Below are positions 22,600 to 30,873 of a stretch of 51,889 nt of DNA, in pieces (position 1 is the stretch's first letter; each line of letters begins with the position of its first letter). The translations under genes were made by a program, and so were the position numbers. The DNA is taken from contig NZ_BAAAHE010000008.1 of NCBI RefSeq assembly GCF_039525035.1, positions 84,643-136,531 of the forward strand. Reading direction: 5' to 3'. The notes under the pieces were generated by a model. That model was not told the DNA's origin. It searched no databases and saw nothing but the letters and a program-made list of their open reading frames with translations. Source of the DNA: Sporichthya brevicatena. Lineage in GTDB: Bacteria; Actinomycetota; Actinomycetes; Sporichthyales; Sporichthyaceae.

Positions 22600-23118
22600 A
22601 TGTCGGAGATCTACCGCCCACCCCTCGAGGTCCGGCGACGCAACCTGCTCATCGTGGGCGTGACGGCCGTCCTGGTCTACGCCGCGGACCTGCTCACCAA
22701 GATCTGGGCAGTCAAGCGCCTCGGTGACCCCGACGAGTCGATCAAGATCGTCGGCGACCTGTTCCAGTTGGAGCTGACCCGCAACCCCGGCGCCGCGTTC
22801 GGCATCGGCGTCAGCATGACGATCGTCTTCACGCTGCTCTCGCTGGTGGTCGTCGGTGTCGTCCTGCGCACCGCGGGCCGGCTGGGCAGCACCTGGTGGG
22901 CGGTCGTGTTCGGGCTCGTTCTCGGCGGTGCGCTCGGCAATCTGACGGACCGACTGTTCCGCTCACCGGGCTTCATGCGGGGTCACGTCGTCGACTTCCT
23001 GCACCTGAAGAACTGGCCGGTGTTCAACCTGGCCGACACCGCGTTCTGCATCGCGGGCGCGATCGTCTTCCTGTTGGTGTTACGGAACATCCCCCTCGAG
23101 GGCAGGAACCCCTCATGA
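22600..23118 (+). CDS. lspA: lipoprotein signal peptidase (signal peptidase II)
   Basis: A 172-residue integral membrane aspartyl protease that removes signal peptides from prolipoproteins. It has four membrane helices. The catalytic Asp residues lie in GNLTDRLFR (about 107-115) and FNLADTAF (about 139-146), and [10 protein letters not shown] matches the family. ATG 22600 is chosen because the open frame further upstream overlaps the previous gene. Its stop overlaps the aldo/keto reductase start (ATGA). A Tat lipoprotein substrate is encoded at 20944-21816. Confidence 0.95.
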   Translation: MSEIYRPPLEVRRRNLLIVGVTAVLVYAADLLTKIWAVKRLGDPDESIKIVGDLFQLELTRNPGAAFGIGVSMTIVFTLLSLVVVGVVLRTAGRLGSTWWAVVFGLVLGGALGNLTDRLFRSPGFMRGHVVDFLHLKNWPVFNLADTAFCIAGAIVFLLVLRNIPLEGRNPS

Positions 23119-24077
23119 CGAAGATTCCCACCCGACCGCTCGGCTCCACCGGCCTCGACGTCGGGGCCGTCGGCCTCGGCTGCATGAGCATGTCGTGGGC
23201 CTACGACCCGACCCAGAAGGACGACGACACCGCGATCGCGGCGATCTCCACCGCCCTCGACGCCGGCGTCACCCTCATCGACACCGCCCCGGCGTACGGG
23301 CCGTTCCACAACGAGGAACTGGTCGGCCGCGCGATCGCGGGACGGCGCGACGAGACCGTCCTCGCGACCAAGGTCGGCCTGCTCGTCGACCCGCAGACCT
23401 ACGAGTTCGTCAAGGACGGGCGGCCCGACTCGGTCCGCTCGTCGTGCGAGGACTCGCTGCGCCGGCTCGGCGTCGACCACGTCGACCTGTTCCAGCTGCA
23501 CCGCGTCGACCCCGAGGTCCCGATCGAGGAGACGTGGGGTGCGATGGCCGAACTCGTCGAGCGCGGTCTCGTGCGGCATCTCGGCCTGTCCGAGACGAGC
23601 GTCGACGAGTGCGCCCGGGCGCACGCGATCCACCCCGTCGCGTCGGTGCAGTCGGAGTTCTCGCTCTGGACGCGGGACCGCCTGGCCGACGTGATCCCGT
23701 GGTGCGAGGCGAACGGCGCGAGCTTCATCCCGTTCGCGCCGCTGGGCCGCGGCTATCTGACCGGCGCCGTCGACGCGAACACCCAGTTCGAGGCCAAGGA
23801 CTTCCGTGCCCGGAACCCCCGGTTCACCGCCGAGGCGCGCGCGGCGAACCAGCAGATCGTCGACGGCATCCGCGCCGTCGCCGAGGGTCTCGGTGCGACA
23901 CCGGCCCAGGTCGCGATCGCGTGGACGCTGACGGTCTCCCCGGCGATCGTGCCGATCCCGGGCACCCGGCGACCGGCCCGGGTGGCGGAGAACGCGGGCG
24001 CCGCGACGCTCGTGCTCTCCGAGGACGACCGCAAGCGTCTCGACGACCTGCCGCCGCCCGTGGGAGACCGCTACTGA
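23115..24077 (+). CDS. aldo/keto reductase
   Basis: A 320-residue TIM-barrel NADPH oxidoreductase. The catalytic tetrad is Asp in LIDTAPAYG, Tyr in the same block, Lys in LATKVGL, and His in LFQLHRVD. The NADPH-binding end has [19 protein letters not shown]. It belongs to the Tas/YajO-like group that reduces varied aldehydes and ketones. It is translationally coupled to lspA, with no evident functional link. Confidence 0.92.
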   Translation: MTKIPTRPLGSTGLDVGAVGLGCMSMSWAYDPTQKDDDTAIAAISTALDAGVTLIDTAPAYGPFHNEELVGRAIAGRRDETVLATKVGLLVDPQTYEFVKDGRPDSVRSSCEDSLRRLGVDHVDLFQLHRVDPEVPIEETWGAMAELVERGLVRHLGLSETSVDECARAHAIHPVASVQSEFSLWTRDRLADVIPWCEANGASFIPFAPLGRGYLTGAVDANTQFEAKDFRARNPRFTAEARAANQQIVDGIRAVAEGLGATPAQVAIAWTLTVSPAIVPIPGTRRPARVAENAGAATLVLSEDDRKRLDDLPPPVGDRY

Positions 24078-24082
24078 CCGGC

Positions 24083-24106
24083 GCGTGAGCGCGATCCGCG
24101 CGGGTA
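24083..24106 (+). promoter_or_regulatory. GGGTA-type (sigma-B/F-like) promoter before PRC-barrel operon
   Basis: GCGT (24083-24086) and GGGTA (24102-24106) are 15 nt apart, fitting GNNT-N14-16-GGGTA. A 37-nt leader leads to CGGAGGTG and the GTG at 24144. Confidence 0.55.
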
Positions 24107-24143
24107 GGGGCGAGCCAAAGTCCCGTTCGCCGGAGGTGTCACG

Positions 24144-24302
24144 GTGACCACGCTGACGCTGGTTCTCCTCGTTCTGTTGGTGATCGCGGCCGGTGCTGCG
24201 GCCTTCGCCGTCCACCATCGGCGCTCACGCGCCGGTGGCGTGCTCGGGGTCGACCGCTCGGGCGGCCGCTCGCGCGGCCGGAACCCGGGCGGTGCCCGAT
24301 GA
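24144..24302 (+). CDS. small single-pass membrane protein
   Basis: A 52-residue protein: GTG 24144 is preceded by CGGAGGTG. It has one membrane helix (LTLVLLVLLVIAAGAAAFAV) and a basic Arg/Gly-rich tail. The stop overlaps the PRC-barrel gene start by ATGA, so it belongs to the same operon. It is too short for common ORF cut-offs. It may anchor or assist the PRC-barrel proteins; that is inference. Confidence 0.72.
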   Translation: MTTLTLVLLVLLVIAAGAAAFAVHHRRSRAGGVLGVDRSGGRSRGRNPGGAR

Positions 24303-24790
24303 CGGCCTACCTGCACGCCGGCGACCTGTCCGGTCAGCCGCTGGTCTCCCTCGGCGGTGACCGCCTCGCGGAGATCAAGGACGTCGTCTTCGACCGCTCG
24401 TCCGGGGAGCTGCTGGGCTTCACGCTCAACAACCCCGGCTTCTTCGGCCGGACCCGCGGCGACGCGCTGCCTATCGCGGCCGTCCACGGCATCGGAGACG
24501 CCGCCGTCGTGGTCGCCGGGGCGCACGTGCTCGTCCCGGTGGACGACGTGGTCGACGCCGCCGAGCGCCGGGGCAACAACGTCCTCGCCGACCGTGTCCT
24601 CACCGAGGAGGGCGCCGACCTCGGTGAGGTCACCGACGTCCTGCTCGATCCCTCGCACCGGCCGCCGAAGGTCGTCGGCTACGAGGTGAAGTCCGACGAC
24701 GGCCACACCGTCACCGTCCCGCTCGACGACGCCGTCGCGGTGTCCGGCGAGCGCCTCGTCGTCCCCGGGAGGGGCAATGCGGATCACTGA
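24299..24790 (+). CDS. PRC-barrel domain protein
   Basis: A 163-residue protein with two PRC-barrel-like repeats: SLGGDRLAEIKDVVFDRSSGELLGFTL (about 16-42) and EEGADLGEVTDVLLDPSHRPPKVVGYEV (about 103-130). PRC barrels bind protein or RNA partners and occur in stress and envelope proteins. It overlaps both the small membrane gene upstream and the second PRC gene downstream (14 bp). It is under a GGGTA promoter. Confidence 0.85.
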   Translation: MTAYLHAGDLSGQPLVSLGGDRLAEIKDVVFDRSSGELLGFTLNNPGFFGRTRGDALPIAAVHGIGDAAVVVAGAHVLVPVDDVVDAAERRGNNVLADRVLTEEGADLGEVTDVLLDPSHRPPKVVGYEVKSDDGHTVTVPLDDAVAVSGERLVVPGRGNADH

Positions 24791-25229
24791 GGCCCGGCTT
24801 CGCCCCGTCGTCGCGACGTCCACCGCCACCACACTCGGCCACGTCGCCGGTTTCCTCATCGAGGCCGAGGCGGCGCGGATCGTCGGCGTCCGGTTGGAGA
24901 CCGACGGCGACGCGAACGTCCTGCCGTGGGACCGCCTCGAGTCCTTCGGCCCCGACGCCGTCACCGTCGCCGACGCCGACGTCCTGCGCACCCCCGCGGA
25001 CAGCGCCGAGGAACGCCGGGCCGACCCTGACCTCGACCCGATCGGCAAGCCCGCGATCGAGGAGACCGGTAACGGCCTCGGCGTCGTCGACGACGTCGAC
25101 TTCGACCCGGAGACCGGCGCCCTCCGCGCCGTCCTCACCGAGGTCTACGAACTCCCCGCGGACAAGCTCCTCGGCCTCGGCTCCTACGCCCTCGTCTTCG
25201 GCGAACTGCAGGGCATGACCCCGGCCTGA
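24777..25229 (+). CDS. PRC-barrel domain protein
   Basis: A 150-residue protein with two PRC-like units: TLGHVAGFLIEAEAARIVGVRLE and GLGVVDDVDFDPETGALRAVLTE. It is distantly related to the preceding protein, perhaps a duplication. It starts inside the end of the upstream gene, showing coupled translation. Its role is unknown. Two long palindromes follow. Confidence 0.85.
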   Translation: MRITEARLRPVVATSTATTLGHVAGFLIEAEAARIVGVRLETDGDANVLPWDRLESFGPDAVTVADADVLRTPADSAEERRADPDLDPIGKPAIEETGNGLGVVDDVDFDPETGALRAVLTEVYELPADKLLGLGSYALVFGELQGMTPA

Positions 25230-25249
25230 CCCGACCCCGGCCTGACCCC

Positions 25250-25301
25250 CCACAAGGGGTGACACCCTTTCTGGCGCCAGAAAGGGTGTCACCCCTTGTG
25301 G
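25250..25301. repeat. 52-bp perfect palindrome
   Basis: The whole block is self-complementary with no unpaired centre: 26-nt arms meeting at CTGGC/GCCAG. Each arm contains GGGTGACACCC, itself an odd palindrome. It lies between convergent genes and can end transcription from both sides. See also the related palindrome at 25329. Confidence 0.9.
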
Positions 25302-25328
25302 CGGTCGTCCGGCCCGTGGCATGTCAAA

Positions 25329-25372
25329 AAAGGGTGACACCCCTTACTGCGCAGTAAGGGGTGTCACCCTTT
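25329..25372. repeat. 44-bp perfect palindrome related to the previous one
   Basis: 22-nt arms meet at ACTGC/GCAGT. The arms carry the same GGGTGACACCCC core and an AAAGGG edge as the 52-bp palindrome 27 bp upstream, so the two are related copies. A short A-run precedes and TTTATT follows, like a bidirectional terminator. Confidence 0.9.
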
Positions 25373-25401
25373 ATTGAACTGAGCCGGGTAGGTGGCCTGG
25401 G

Positions 25402-25692
25402 TCAGGCGGCGGCGGTCTCGAGGTCGTCGGCGGTCTTGCCGGGCCAGGTGCCGGTCACCTTCTCCATGCCCTGGGCGCCGCCGCGCTTCACCGCCGCCTT
25501 CACGACGGAGTAGACGACGCCCTGCAGGGCGGCGCCGGCGAGCACGACGGCCCACGACGCTTCCTTCAGGTCCGGCTCCGGGGGGACGTCGTTGTCGTCC
25601 ACCTTCGTCCAGACCTTGGTGACGATCTTGCCGGCGATCGAGCCGGCGGCGATGCCGAGGGCGATCGCCAGGGGCTTGTAGAGCAGCTTCAT
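25402..25692 (-). CDS. DUF4235 membrane protein
   Basis: A 96-residue protein with two membrane segments: PLAIALGIAAGSIAGKIVTKVW and ASWAVVLAGAALQGVVYSVVKAAV. It matches the actinobacterial DUF4235 family. It is the last gene of the holin-like/DUF3618/DUF4235 operon and probably acts with these at the envelope. Function is unknown. Confidence 0.88.
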   Translation of the reverse strand: MKLLYKPLAIALGIAAGSIAGKIVTKVWTKVDDNDVPPEPDLKEASWAVVLAGAALQGVVYSVVKAAVKRGGAQGMEKVTGTWPGKTADDLETAAA

Positions 25693-25702
25693 GGACGGTC
25701 CC

Positions 25703-26083
25703 TCACTTCCGACGGTGCGAGACGACGGCGGCGCCGACGCCGAGCAGCAGCGCGCCGGCCGCGGCGGCCTGCACCTCGCGGCGCTGGGCCAGGGGCTTGA
25801 CCTTCTCGGTCACGTCGGTCGCGGTGTGCTTGACCTGCTCGCCGAGGACGGAGGTCTTCTCCGTCACGACGGTCTTGACGTCGCCGGCCTTCTCGGAGGC
25901 GGCGACCTTGATGTCGGAGACCTTGTCCTGCGCGCGGCCCTTCACGTCGAGCCGGTGTGAGAGCTCGTCGACGGTCGCCCCGAGCTCCTCCCGGGTCGCC
26001 TCGATCTCGGCCTCGATCTCGTCGATGGTCTGCGGCTCGGCCGACTCCTCGGCCGTGCCCTGGGCGTTCTCGGAGGTGGTCAT
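25703..26083 (-). CDS. DUF3618 protein
   Basis: A 126-residue protein. The N-terminal EIEAEIEATREELGATVDELSHRLDVKGRAQDKV is the DUF3618 signature, followed by an apolipoprotein-like amphipathic stretch and a C-terminal membrane helix (AAAAGALLLGVGAAVVS). Its ATG overlaps the stop of the upstream holin-like gene. The family is common beside phage_holin_3_6 and DUF4235 genes and is thought to affect the envelope. Confidence 0.88.
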   Translation of the reverse strand: MTTSENAQGTAEESAEPQTIDEIEAEIEATREELGATVDELSHRLDVKGRAQDKVSDIKVAASEKAGDVKTVVTEKTSVLGEQVKHTATDVTEKVKPLAQRREVQAAAAGALLLGVGAAVVSHRRK

Positions 26084-26499
26084 CGGCGGGCGTGCTCCTT
26101 CACGGTCTCGATGTCGGACTTCACGCCGGCCATGGCCTGCTCGGGCGCAGGCGGGACCGCCTGCTTGACCTGCTTCTTGCCCGTGAGGCCGAGAACGGCG
26201 GCCACGGCGAACAGGACGGCCGCGACGATCAGCGCCGCCGCCCACACGTCCATCGCCAGCGCGAGGCCACCGATGGCGGCGGCCACCAGGGCGCCGACGC
26301 CGTAGAGCGCCACCACCCCCGCGCCACCGAACATGCCGGCGCCGAGGCCGGCGTGCTTGCCCTTGGCCTGCAGCTCCTTGGTCGCCAGCTTGATCTCGTC
26401 CCGAACCAGGCGGGACGTCTGCTCGGACAGGGACGAGACCAGCTCGCCCATCGACATGTCCGCCGGGTCCGAACGGCGGTGGGTGCTCATCTGCGTCAT
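26080..26499 (-). CDS. phage_holin_3_6-like membrane protein
   Basis: A 139-residue protein. An N-terminal amphipathic part (MSMGELVSSLSEQTSRLVRDEIKLATKEL) is followed by two membrane helices (about 58-80 and 86-105). It belongs to the actinobacterial holin superfamily III relatives, which are chromosomal membrane proteins rather than lysis holins. It is first of its operon. The GGGTA element ends exactly 10 nt before the ATG at 26499. Confidence 0.86.
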   Translation of the reverse strand: MTQMSTHRRSDPADMSMGELVSSLSEQTSRLVRDEIKLATKELQAKGKHAGLGAGMFGGAGVVALYGVGALVAAAIGGLALAMDVWAAALIVAAVLFAVAAVLGLTGKKQVKQAVPPAPEQAMAGVKSDIETVKEHARR

Positions 26500-26509
26500 G
26501 AGTTGCGCC

Positions 26510-26533
26510 TACCCCTCTGTCCGGGCAGCACGC
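26510..26533 (-). promoter_or_regulatory. GGGTA-type promoter of the holin-like/DUF3618/DUF4235 operon
   Basis: On the minus strand GCGT (26533-26530) and GGGTA (26514-26510) are 15 nt apart. The start codon lies 10 nt after GGGTA, suggesting an almost leaderless message. This matches GNNT-N14-16-GGGTA. Confidence 0.55.
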
Positions 26534-26561
26534 CTAGAGTGATCACCAGAACACTCCCCGC

Positions 26562-28412
26562 GTGAAGGGCCCGCCCTTGTCCGCCACCGCCGGTTCCACC
26601 GCCGACCACGCCACCGCTGCCTCGATCCCGGGGCTGCTCGTCGACCGCGTCACCCGGACGCCGAATGCCACGGCCTTCAGCTTCCGCAGCGGCAGCGGCT
26701 GGGCCGACCTCACCTGGGCGCAGGCCCAGGACCGGGTCCGCGCGCTCGCCGCCGGGCTGATCGGTCTCGGCGTCGAGTCCGAGACCCGCGTCGCGATCCT
26801 GTCCAGCACGCGGGTGGAGTGGATCCTCGGCGATCTCGCGATCCTCGCCGCCGGCGGCGCGACGACGACGATCTACCCGTCGAACACCGCGGGCGAGTGC
26901 GCCTTCGTCATCAGCGACTCCGACACCCGGATCGTGATCGCGGAGAACGACGAGCAGGTGGCCAAGCTGCGCTCGGTGCGGGACCAGATCCCTTCGGTGC
27001 GTGCGGTCGTCGTCATGGACGGTGCCGGGGACGGCGACTGGGTCCACTCGTTCGCGGATCTGGAGGCGGACGGCGCGAAGCGCCCCGAGGCGGACCCGGC
27101 GGCCTACGCCGAGCGTGTCGCCGCCATCACCGGCGACCGCCTCGCGACGCTGATGTACACCTCCGGCACGACCGGCCGGCCCAAGGGCGTCGAGCTGACC
27201 CACGACAACTGGGTCTACGTCGCCGAGGCCGTGATGGCCGTCGCGATCGTGCGGCCCGACGACCTGCACTTCCTGTGGCTGCCGATGTCGCACTCGTTCG
27301 GCAAGGCGCTCGTGGTCATGATGATCGCGGCCGGGGCCCCGACGGCCGTCGACGGCAGCGTGGACCGGATCGCGGCCAACCTCGGCGAGCTCCGCCCGAC
27401 GGTCGTCGCCGCGGCGCCGCGGGTGTTCGAGAAGATCCACAACACGATCGTCGCCACGGTCCGCGGCGAGGGCGGGATCAAGGCACACCTGTTCGGGTGG
27501 GCCCGCGGGGTCGGGCTGGAGGCGACGAAGGCCCGACAGGCCGGCAAGTCCCCGTCACTTCTGACGCAGATTCAGTTGCAGGTCGCGGACCGCTTGGTCC
27601 TTTCGAAGATCCGCGGTCGCTTCGGTGGCCGGATCCGCTACTTCATCTCCGGCTCCGCGCCGCTGTCGGCCGAGATCGCCGAGTTCTTCGACGCCGCCGG
27701 CATGACGATCCTCGAGGGCTACGGCCTCACCGAGTCCTCGGCCGCGAGCTTCGTGAACCGACCCGGGGCGGCGAAGTTCGGCACGGTCGGCCCGCCGCTG
27801 CCCGGCACCGAGGTGAAGATCGCCGAGGACGGCGAGGTGCTCTTCCGCAGCCGCGGCATCATGCGCGGCTACCACGGACTGCCCGACGAGACCGCGGCCA
27901 CGCTGCTCGACGGCGGCTGGCTCGCGACCGGCGACATCGGCGAGCTCGACGAGGTCGGGCGGCTGCGCATCACCGACCGCAAGAAGGAACTGATCAAGAC
28001 CTCGGGCGGCAAGTACGTCGCCCCGGCGCCGATCGAGAGCTCGATCAAGGCGACGTGCCCATACGTCGGCAACGTCGTCGTCCACGGCGACCGCCGCAAC
28101 TTCTGCGTCGCGTTGGTGACGCTCGACCCCGACGTCACCAAGCCCTGGGCCGAGGCCAACGGGCTCGGTGCCGACGCGGCTGCGTGGGCGACCAACGAGA
28201 CCGTCCGGGCCGAGGTGCGCAAGGCGATCGACGAGGTGAACTCGTCGCTGCCGAGCTACTCGACGATCAAGGACTTCGCGATCCTCCCGACCGACTTCAC
28301 CGTCGAGACCGGGGAACTGACCGCGAGCATGAAGGTCCGGCGCAAGACCGTCGAGTCCAAGTACGCCGACGTCCTCGACAAGTTCTACGCGGGCTCGATC
28401 CAGTCGGTCTGA
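26562..28412 (+). CDS. long-chain fatty-acid-CoA ligase-like AMP-binding enzyme
   Basis: A 616-residue adenylate-forming enzyme. The P-loop motif is LMYTSGTTGRPKGVELTH (about 198-215), then LEGYGLTESSAASFVN, GWLATGDIGELDEVGRLRITDRKKELIKTSGGKYVAP and a late catalytic Lys (ASMKVRRKTVESKY). It activates a carboxylic acid with ATP and transfers it to CoA. It resembles the long-chain FadD group. GTG 26562 is the likely start. It is convergent with the zinc-ribbon protein gene. Confidence 0.92.
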   Translation: MKGPPLSATAGSTADHATAASIPGLLVDRVTRTPNATAFSFRSGSGWADLTWAQAQDRVRALAAGLIGLGVESETRVAILSSTRVEWILGDLAILAAGGATTTIYPSNTAGECAFVISDSDTRIVIAENDEQVAKLRSVRDQIPSVRAVVVMDGAGDGDWVHSFADLEADGAKRPEADPAAYAERVAAITGDRLATLMYTSGTTGRPKGVELTHDNWVYVAEAVMAVAIVRPDDLHFLWLPMSHSFGKALVVMMIAAGAPTAVDGSVDRIAANLGELRPTVVAAAPRVFEKIHNTIVATVRGEGGIKAHLFGWARGVGLEATKARQAGKSPSLLTQIQLQVADRLVLSKIRGRFGGRIRYFISGSAPLSAEIAEFFDAAGMTILEGYGLTESSAASFVNRPGAAKFGTVGPPLPGTEVKIAEDGEVLFRSRGIMRGYHGLPDETAATLLDGGWLATGDIGELDEVGRLRITDRKKELIKTSGGKYVAPAPIESSIKATCPYVGNVVVHGDRRNFCVALVTLDPDVTKPWAEANGLGADAAAWATNETVRAEVRKAIDEVNSSLPSYSTIKDFAILPTDFTVETGELTASMKVRRKTVESKYADVLDKFYAGSIQSV

Positions 28413-28428
28413 TCCGACCGACCGACCG

Positions 28429-29172
28429 CTACTTCGCGGGGTCCGCGGACGAGGTGGCCGGGGGCGGCGGCTCGTGGTCGCCGGTGGCGACGGGAACGGC
28501 CATGCCGACGGTCAGGCTGATCGCGGCGAGGCCGGTGATCCAGCCGAGGATCCGGACGCTGCGGCGACGGGGGCGGGGCGCGTAGAGGTCCTCCTCCGAG
28601 ACGCGGGGTCCCGGGGCCGGGCGGCGCGGCGGAGCGTCGACCCGACGGAGGAAGCGTCGCTCGCCCGCGTTGCGGGTGATCGCCTGCATCGTCCAGATCG
28701 GGCCGAGCGTGTTCCACCAGCCGTCGCGGCGGTTGGTGCGCTGGGCGTCGGCGACGGCTTGCAGACCGCAGTCGCGGCAGACCAGGCTGGACGTGCTGGT
28801 GCGGCGGGCGCGGAAGCAGGCGCTCTGCACGGTGTGCAACGTGATGCGGACGGCCGGCGTGCGGCCGCACTCGCTGCAACCCCGCGCGCGGCGGACGAAC
28901 AGGGCCCCGTCGATGTGGGCCTGCTCGATGGCGTACCAGGCGAGGTCGAGCTCGTGGCGCGCGAATGTGGACGAGACGTGGGACTGTGCGCTCTGCTCGG
29001 AGGTGCGCGCGGCGCCCTCGGCGTCGGCCTCCCCGGAGCTGTCGCCGACGACGGCGAGGTCGGAGAGCAGCATCGACCAGGTCGAGTAGGCCGCGCGGGC
29101 CTCCTCCAGCGTCGCGTTCTCGCTGATGCCGAGCGTGGCGTAGGCACGCCGCAGCTCAGTCGCCTGGTCCAT
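28429..29172 (-). CDS. J-domain-like/zinc-ribbon membrane protein of unknown function
   Basis: A 247-residue protein. The first 35 residues (ELRRAYATLGISENATLEEARAAYSTW) look like helices I-II of a J domain, but the HPD motif is missing. A four-cysteine zinc ribbon follows (CSECG at about 97-101, CRDCG at about 131-135). One membrane helix (about 208-230) and a Pro-rich tail end it. Most of the protein should be cytosolic. It may be a membrane-tethered adaptor; function is unknown. Confidence 0.72.
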   Translation of the reverse strand: MDQATELRRAYATLGISENATLEEARAAYSTWSMLLSDLAVVGDSSGEADAEGAARTSEQSAQSHVSSTFARHELDLAWYAIEQAHIDGALFVRRARGCSECGRTPAVRITLHTVQSACFRARRTSTSSLVCRDCGLQAVADAQRTNRRDGWWNTLGPIWTMQAITRNAGERRFLRRVDAPPRRPAPGPRVSEEDLYAPRPRRRSVRILGWITGLAAISLTVGMAVPVATGDHEPPPPATSSADPAK

Positions 29173-29378
29173 CTGTCGCCCCCGAAAAGCCCCGAACTGT
29201 CCGTCCCCCGTCTGACGTTTGTACGTCCCGGTCGGATCCCTTGTCAGGGCGGAAGCGACATGCCGACCGAAAGGCTGATTTCCGCCTCGTCCGAGCGGCC
29301 ATGGGAATCGGCCTCCTTCCGCCCGTCGGAAGAACTACCCGAATGGCGGCGGAACAGGCCGGAGAGCCCGGCGGGAAC
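29173..29378. terminator. intergenic region with hairpins after the SCP2 gene
   Basis: CTTCCG-cccgt-CGGAAG (29316-29332) lies 47 bp after the SCP2 stop in the minus direction. GGCGGAA (29248-29254) pairs with TTCCGCC (29280-29286). GACGT-ttgt-ACGTC (29214-29227) lies upstream of the gene starting at 29172 and may be a promoter element. No gene is seen. Confidence 0.45.
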
Positions 29379-29858
29379 TCAGGCGGTGAGCGCCCGGATC
29401 TTGCCGCCGATCTCGGCGGCGAGGGGGTCGACGTCGGCGAGGGTGGAGCTGCCGGTGATCCCGAAGTTGGCGAGCAGGCCCGGGATCGAGCTCGGGTCGA
29501 AGCCGGTCTGGGAGGCGAGGCGCTCGATGTCGCCGGTCAGGCGGATGCGGCCGGAGAGGAAGGCGCCGATCGCGGCGTTCGGTTTCTGCTCGACGAGCAG
29601 GTCGTACGCGGTGTTGTAGTCGATGGTGACCGTGAGGTCCGGGTCGGCGAGCGAGCCGGTGTCCAGGGCCAGGGTCGGGCCGCCGGTGTCGGCGTGCGCG
29701 TGGACGACCCCGTCCGGCGCAACGGTCTCGGGAGCCCCCGTGATCAGGACATTAACCTTGAGCGCCGGGACTCCGACGTCCGGCAGTTGCGACGCATACT
29801 CGTCGCGAACGGCCTTGACCTCGGTGATCCAGTCCTCGGAAAGGAACTCGTGGCCCAT
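29379..29858 (-). CDS. SCP2 sterol-carrier-like protein
   Basis: A 159-residue cytosolic protein of the SCP2 fold. Core strands and helices are PDLTVTIDYNTAYDLLVEQ and AIGAFLSGRIRLTGDIERLASQTGF, the usual SCP2 signature of a lipid-binding tunnel. GGAGGAGAA just before the ATG at 29858 decides the start; the longer frame is non-coding. It is divergent from the TetR-led transport operon, with a palindrome between, so it is probably co-regulated and may carry the acyl or sterol-like substrate. Confidence 0.85.
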   Translation of the reverse strand: MGHEFLSEDWITEVKAVRDEYASQLPDVGVPALKVNVLITGAPETVAPDGVVHAHADTGGPTLALDTGSLADPDLTVTIDYNTAYDLLVEQKPNAAIGAFLSGRIRLTGDIERLASQTGFDPSSIPGLLANFGITGSSTLADVDPLAAEIGGKIRALTA

Positions 29859-29963
29859 TTCTCCTCCGGGTCTACGGCGCGGGACGGCCGGCCCGGACGG
29901 GCCGTCCGCTACGGCGAGTCGGATTACGCGCTCGGCCGTCCAGAGCGGGACCATCGCCAACAG

Positions 29964-29977
29964 GCCAGCTAGCTGGC
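29964..29977. promoter_or_regulatory. 14-bp palindrome, possible TetR operator
   Basis: GCCAGCTAGCTGGC is perfectly self-complementary. It lies midway in the 244-bp region between the divergent SCP2 and TetR genes. A TATAAA-containing stretch (about 30009-30014) further on may be part of the TetR promoter. Confidence 0.5.
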
Positions 29978-30102
29978 ACTGTCCCCGCAAAATCTGGCCC
30001 GGGAGGGCTATAAACCTACTCAGCATCGGGTTATTGTGCAGCGACGGGCGGCGTCGGGTCCAGCGAACGCCGCCGAACAGTGGAAACGAGGGCGGAGGGA
30101 AC

Positions 30103-30873
30103 GTGGCGACCGGGAACTCGACGCAGACCCCGGACCCCGCCGCGCCCCCGCGCCGGCGCCCCGGCCGCCCGGTCGGCTCGACCGCCGGCCGCTCGGTCCG
30201 CCGCGAGGAGTACCTCGAGGGCATCATCGGCGCGATTCGGCGCATCGGGCCGGACGCGACGCTCGCCGAGCTCGCCGCCGGTGCCGGCATGAGCAAGCCT
30301 GTTCTCTACGACCACTTCACCGACCGCCTGGGCCTGACGGCCGCCGTCGTCGGCAAGCTGACCGAGACCGTCGCCGCCGACGCATTGCTCGCCGTGATGT
30401 CCGGCGGCGAGCCCGAGGAACTGCTGGCGAAGGTCTTCGACGTCTTCGTCTCCTTCGTCGAGCGTGAGCCCCAGATCTACGGCTGGGTGATCCGCGTGGC
30501 CGGGGACCTGCCCGCGGGCGGGCTCTCCGAGCTGCCGATGGCCACCGAGGCCGGCGCGCACCTGTCGAAGATGATCGGTTCGGTGCTGCGCGCGGCCGGC
30601 GTCGACTCCGGCGGCGCCGAGCCCTGGGCCTTCGGAACCGTCGGCTTCGCCCTGGCGGCGACCGACTGGTGGCTGAACCGCCGCTCGATGAGCCGGCAGG
30701 ACTTCGTGAACTACCTGGCCAAGTTCGTCTGGGGCGGGCTCGCGTCCTCGGGTGTGGAGAAGATCGACATGGTGACGCTCCTGGGGGCGATCCCCGCGAT
30801 GGTCGACGCCGGCCGGGAAGTCATGGAGAGCCTCGATCGACCGGCAGGTGGCGGAGAAGGGCGGGACGCATGA
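30103..30873 (+). CDS. TetR-family regulator
   Basis: A 256-residue protein. After a Pro/Arg-rich N-terminus comes the helix-turn-helix DATLAELAAGAGMSKPVLYDHFTDRLGLTAAVV (about 50-82), then a helical ligand domain. GTG 30103 is preceded by GGAGGGA. Its stop overlaps the UbiB-like gene (ATGA), so the regulator heads the operon it probably controls. The likely ligand is an acyl-CoA or the transported compound. Confidence 0.9.
   Translation: MATGNSTQTPDPAAPPRRRPGRPVGSTAGRSVRREEYLEGIIGAIRRIGPDATLAELAAGAGMSKPVLYDHFTDRLGLTAAVVGKLTETVAADALLAVMSGGEPEELLAKVFDVFVSFVEREPQIYGWVIRVAGDLPAGGLSELPMATEAGAHLSKMIGSVLRAAGVDSGGAEPWAFGTVGFALAATDWWLNRRSMSRQDFVNYLAKFVWGGLASSGVEKIDMVTLLGAIPAMVDAGREVMESLDRPAGGGEGRDA

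Noticed and set aside
26080-26499. Prophage lysis holin
   Set aside because: The holin-like protein is in a conserved DUF3618/DUF4235 envelope operon, with no endolysin or phage genes nearby.
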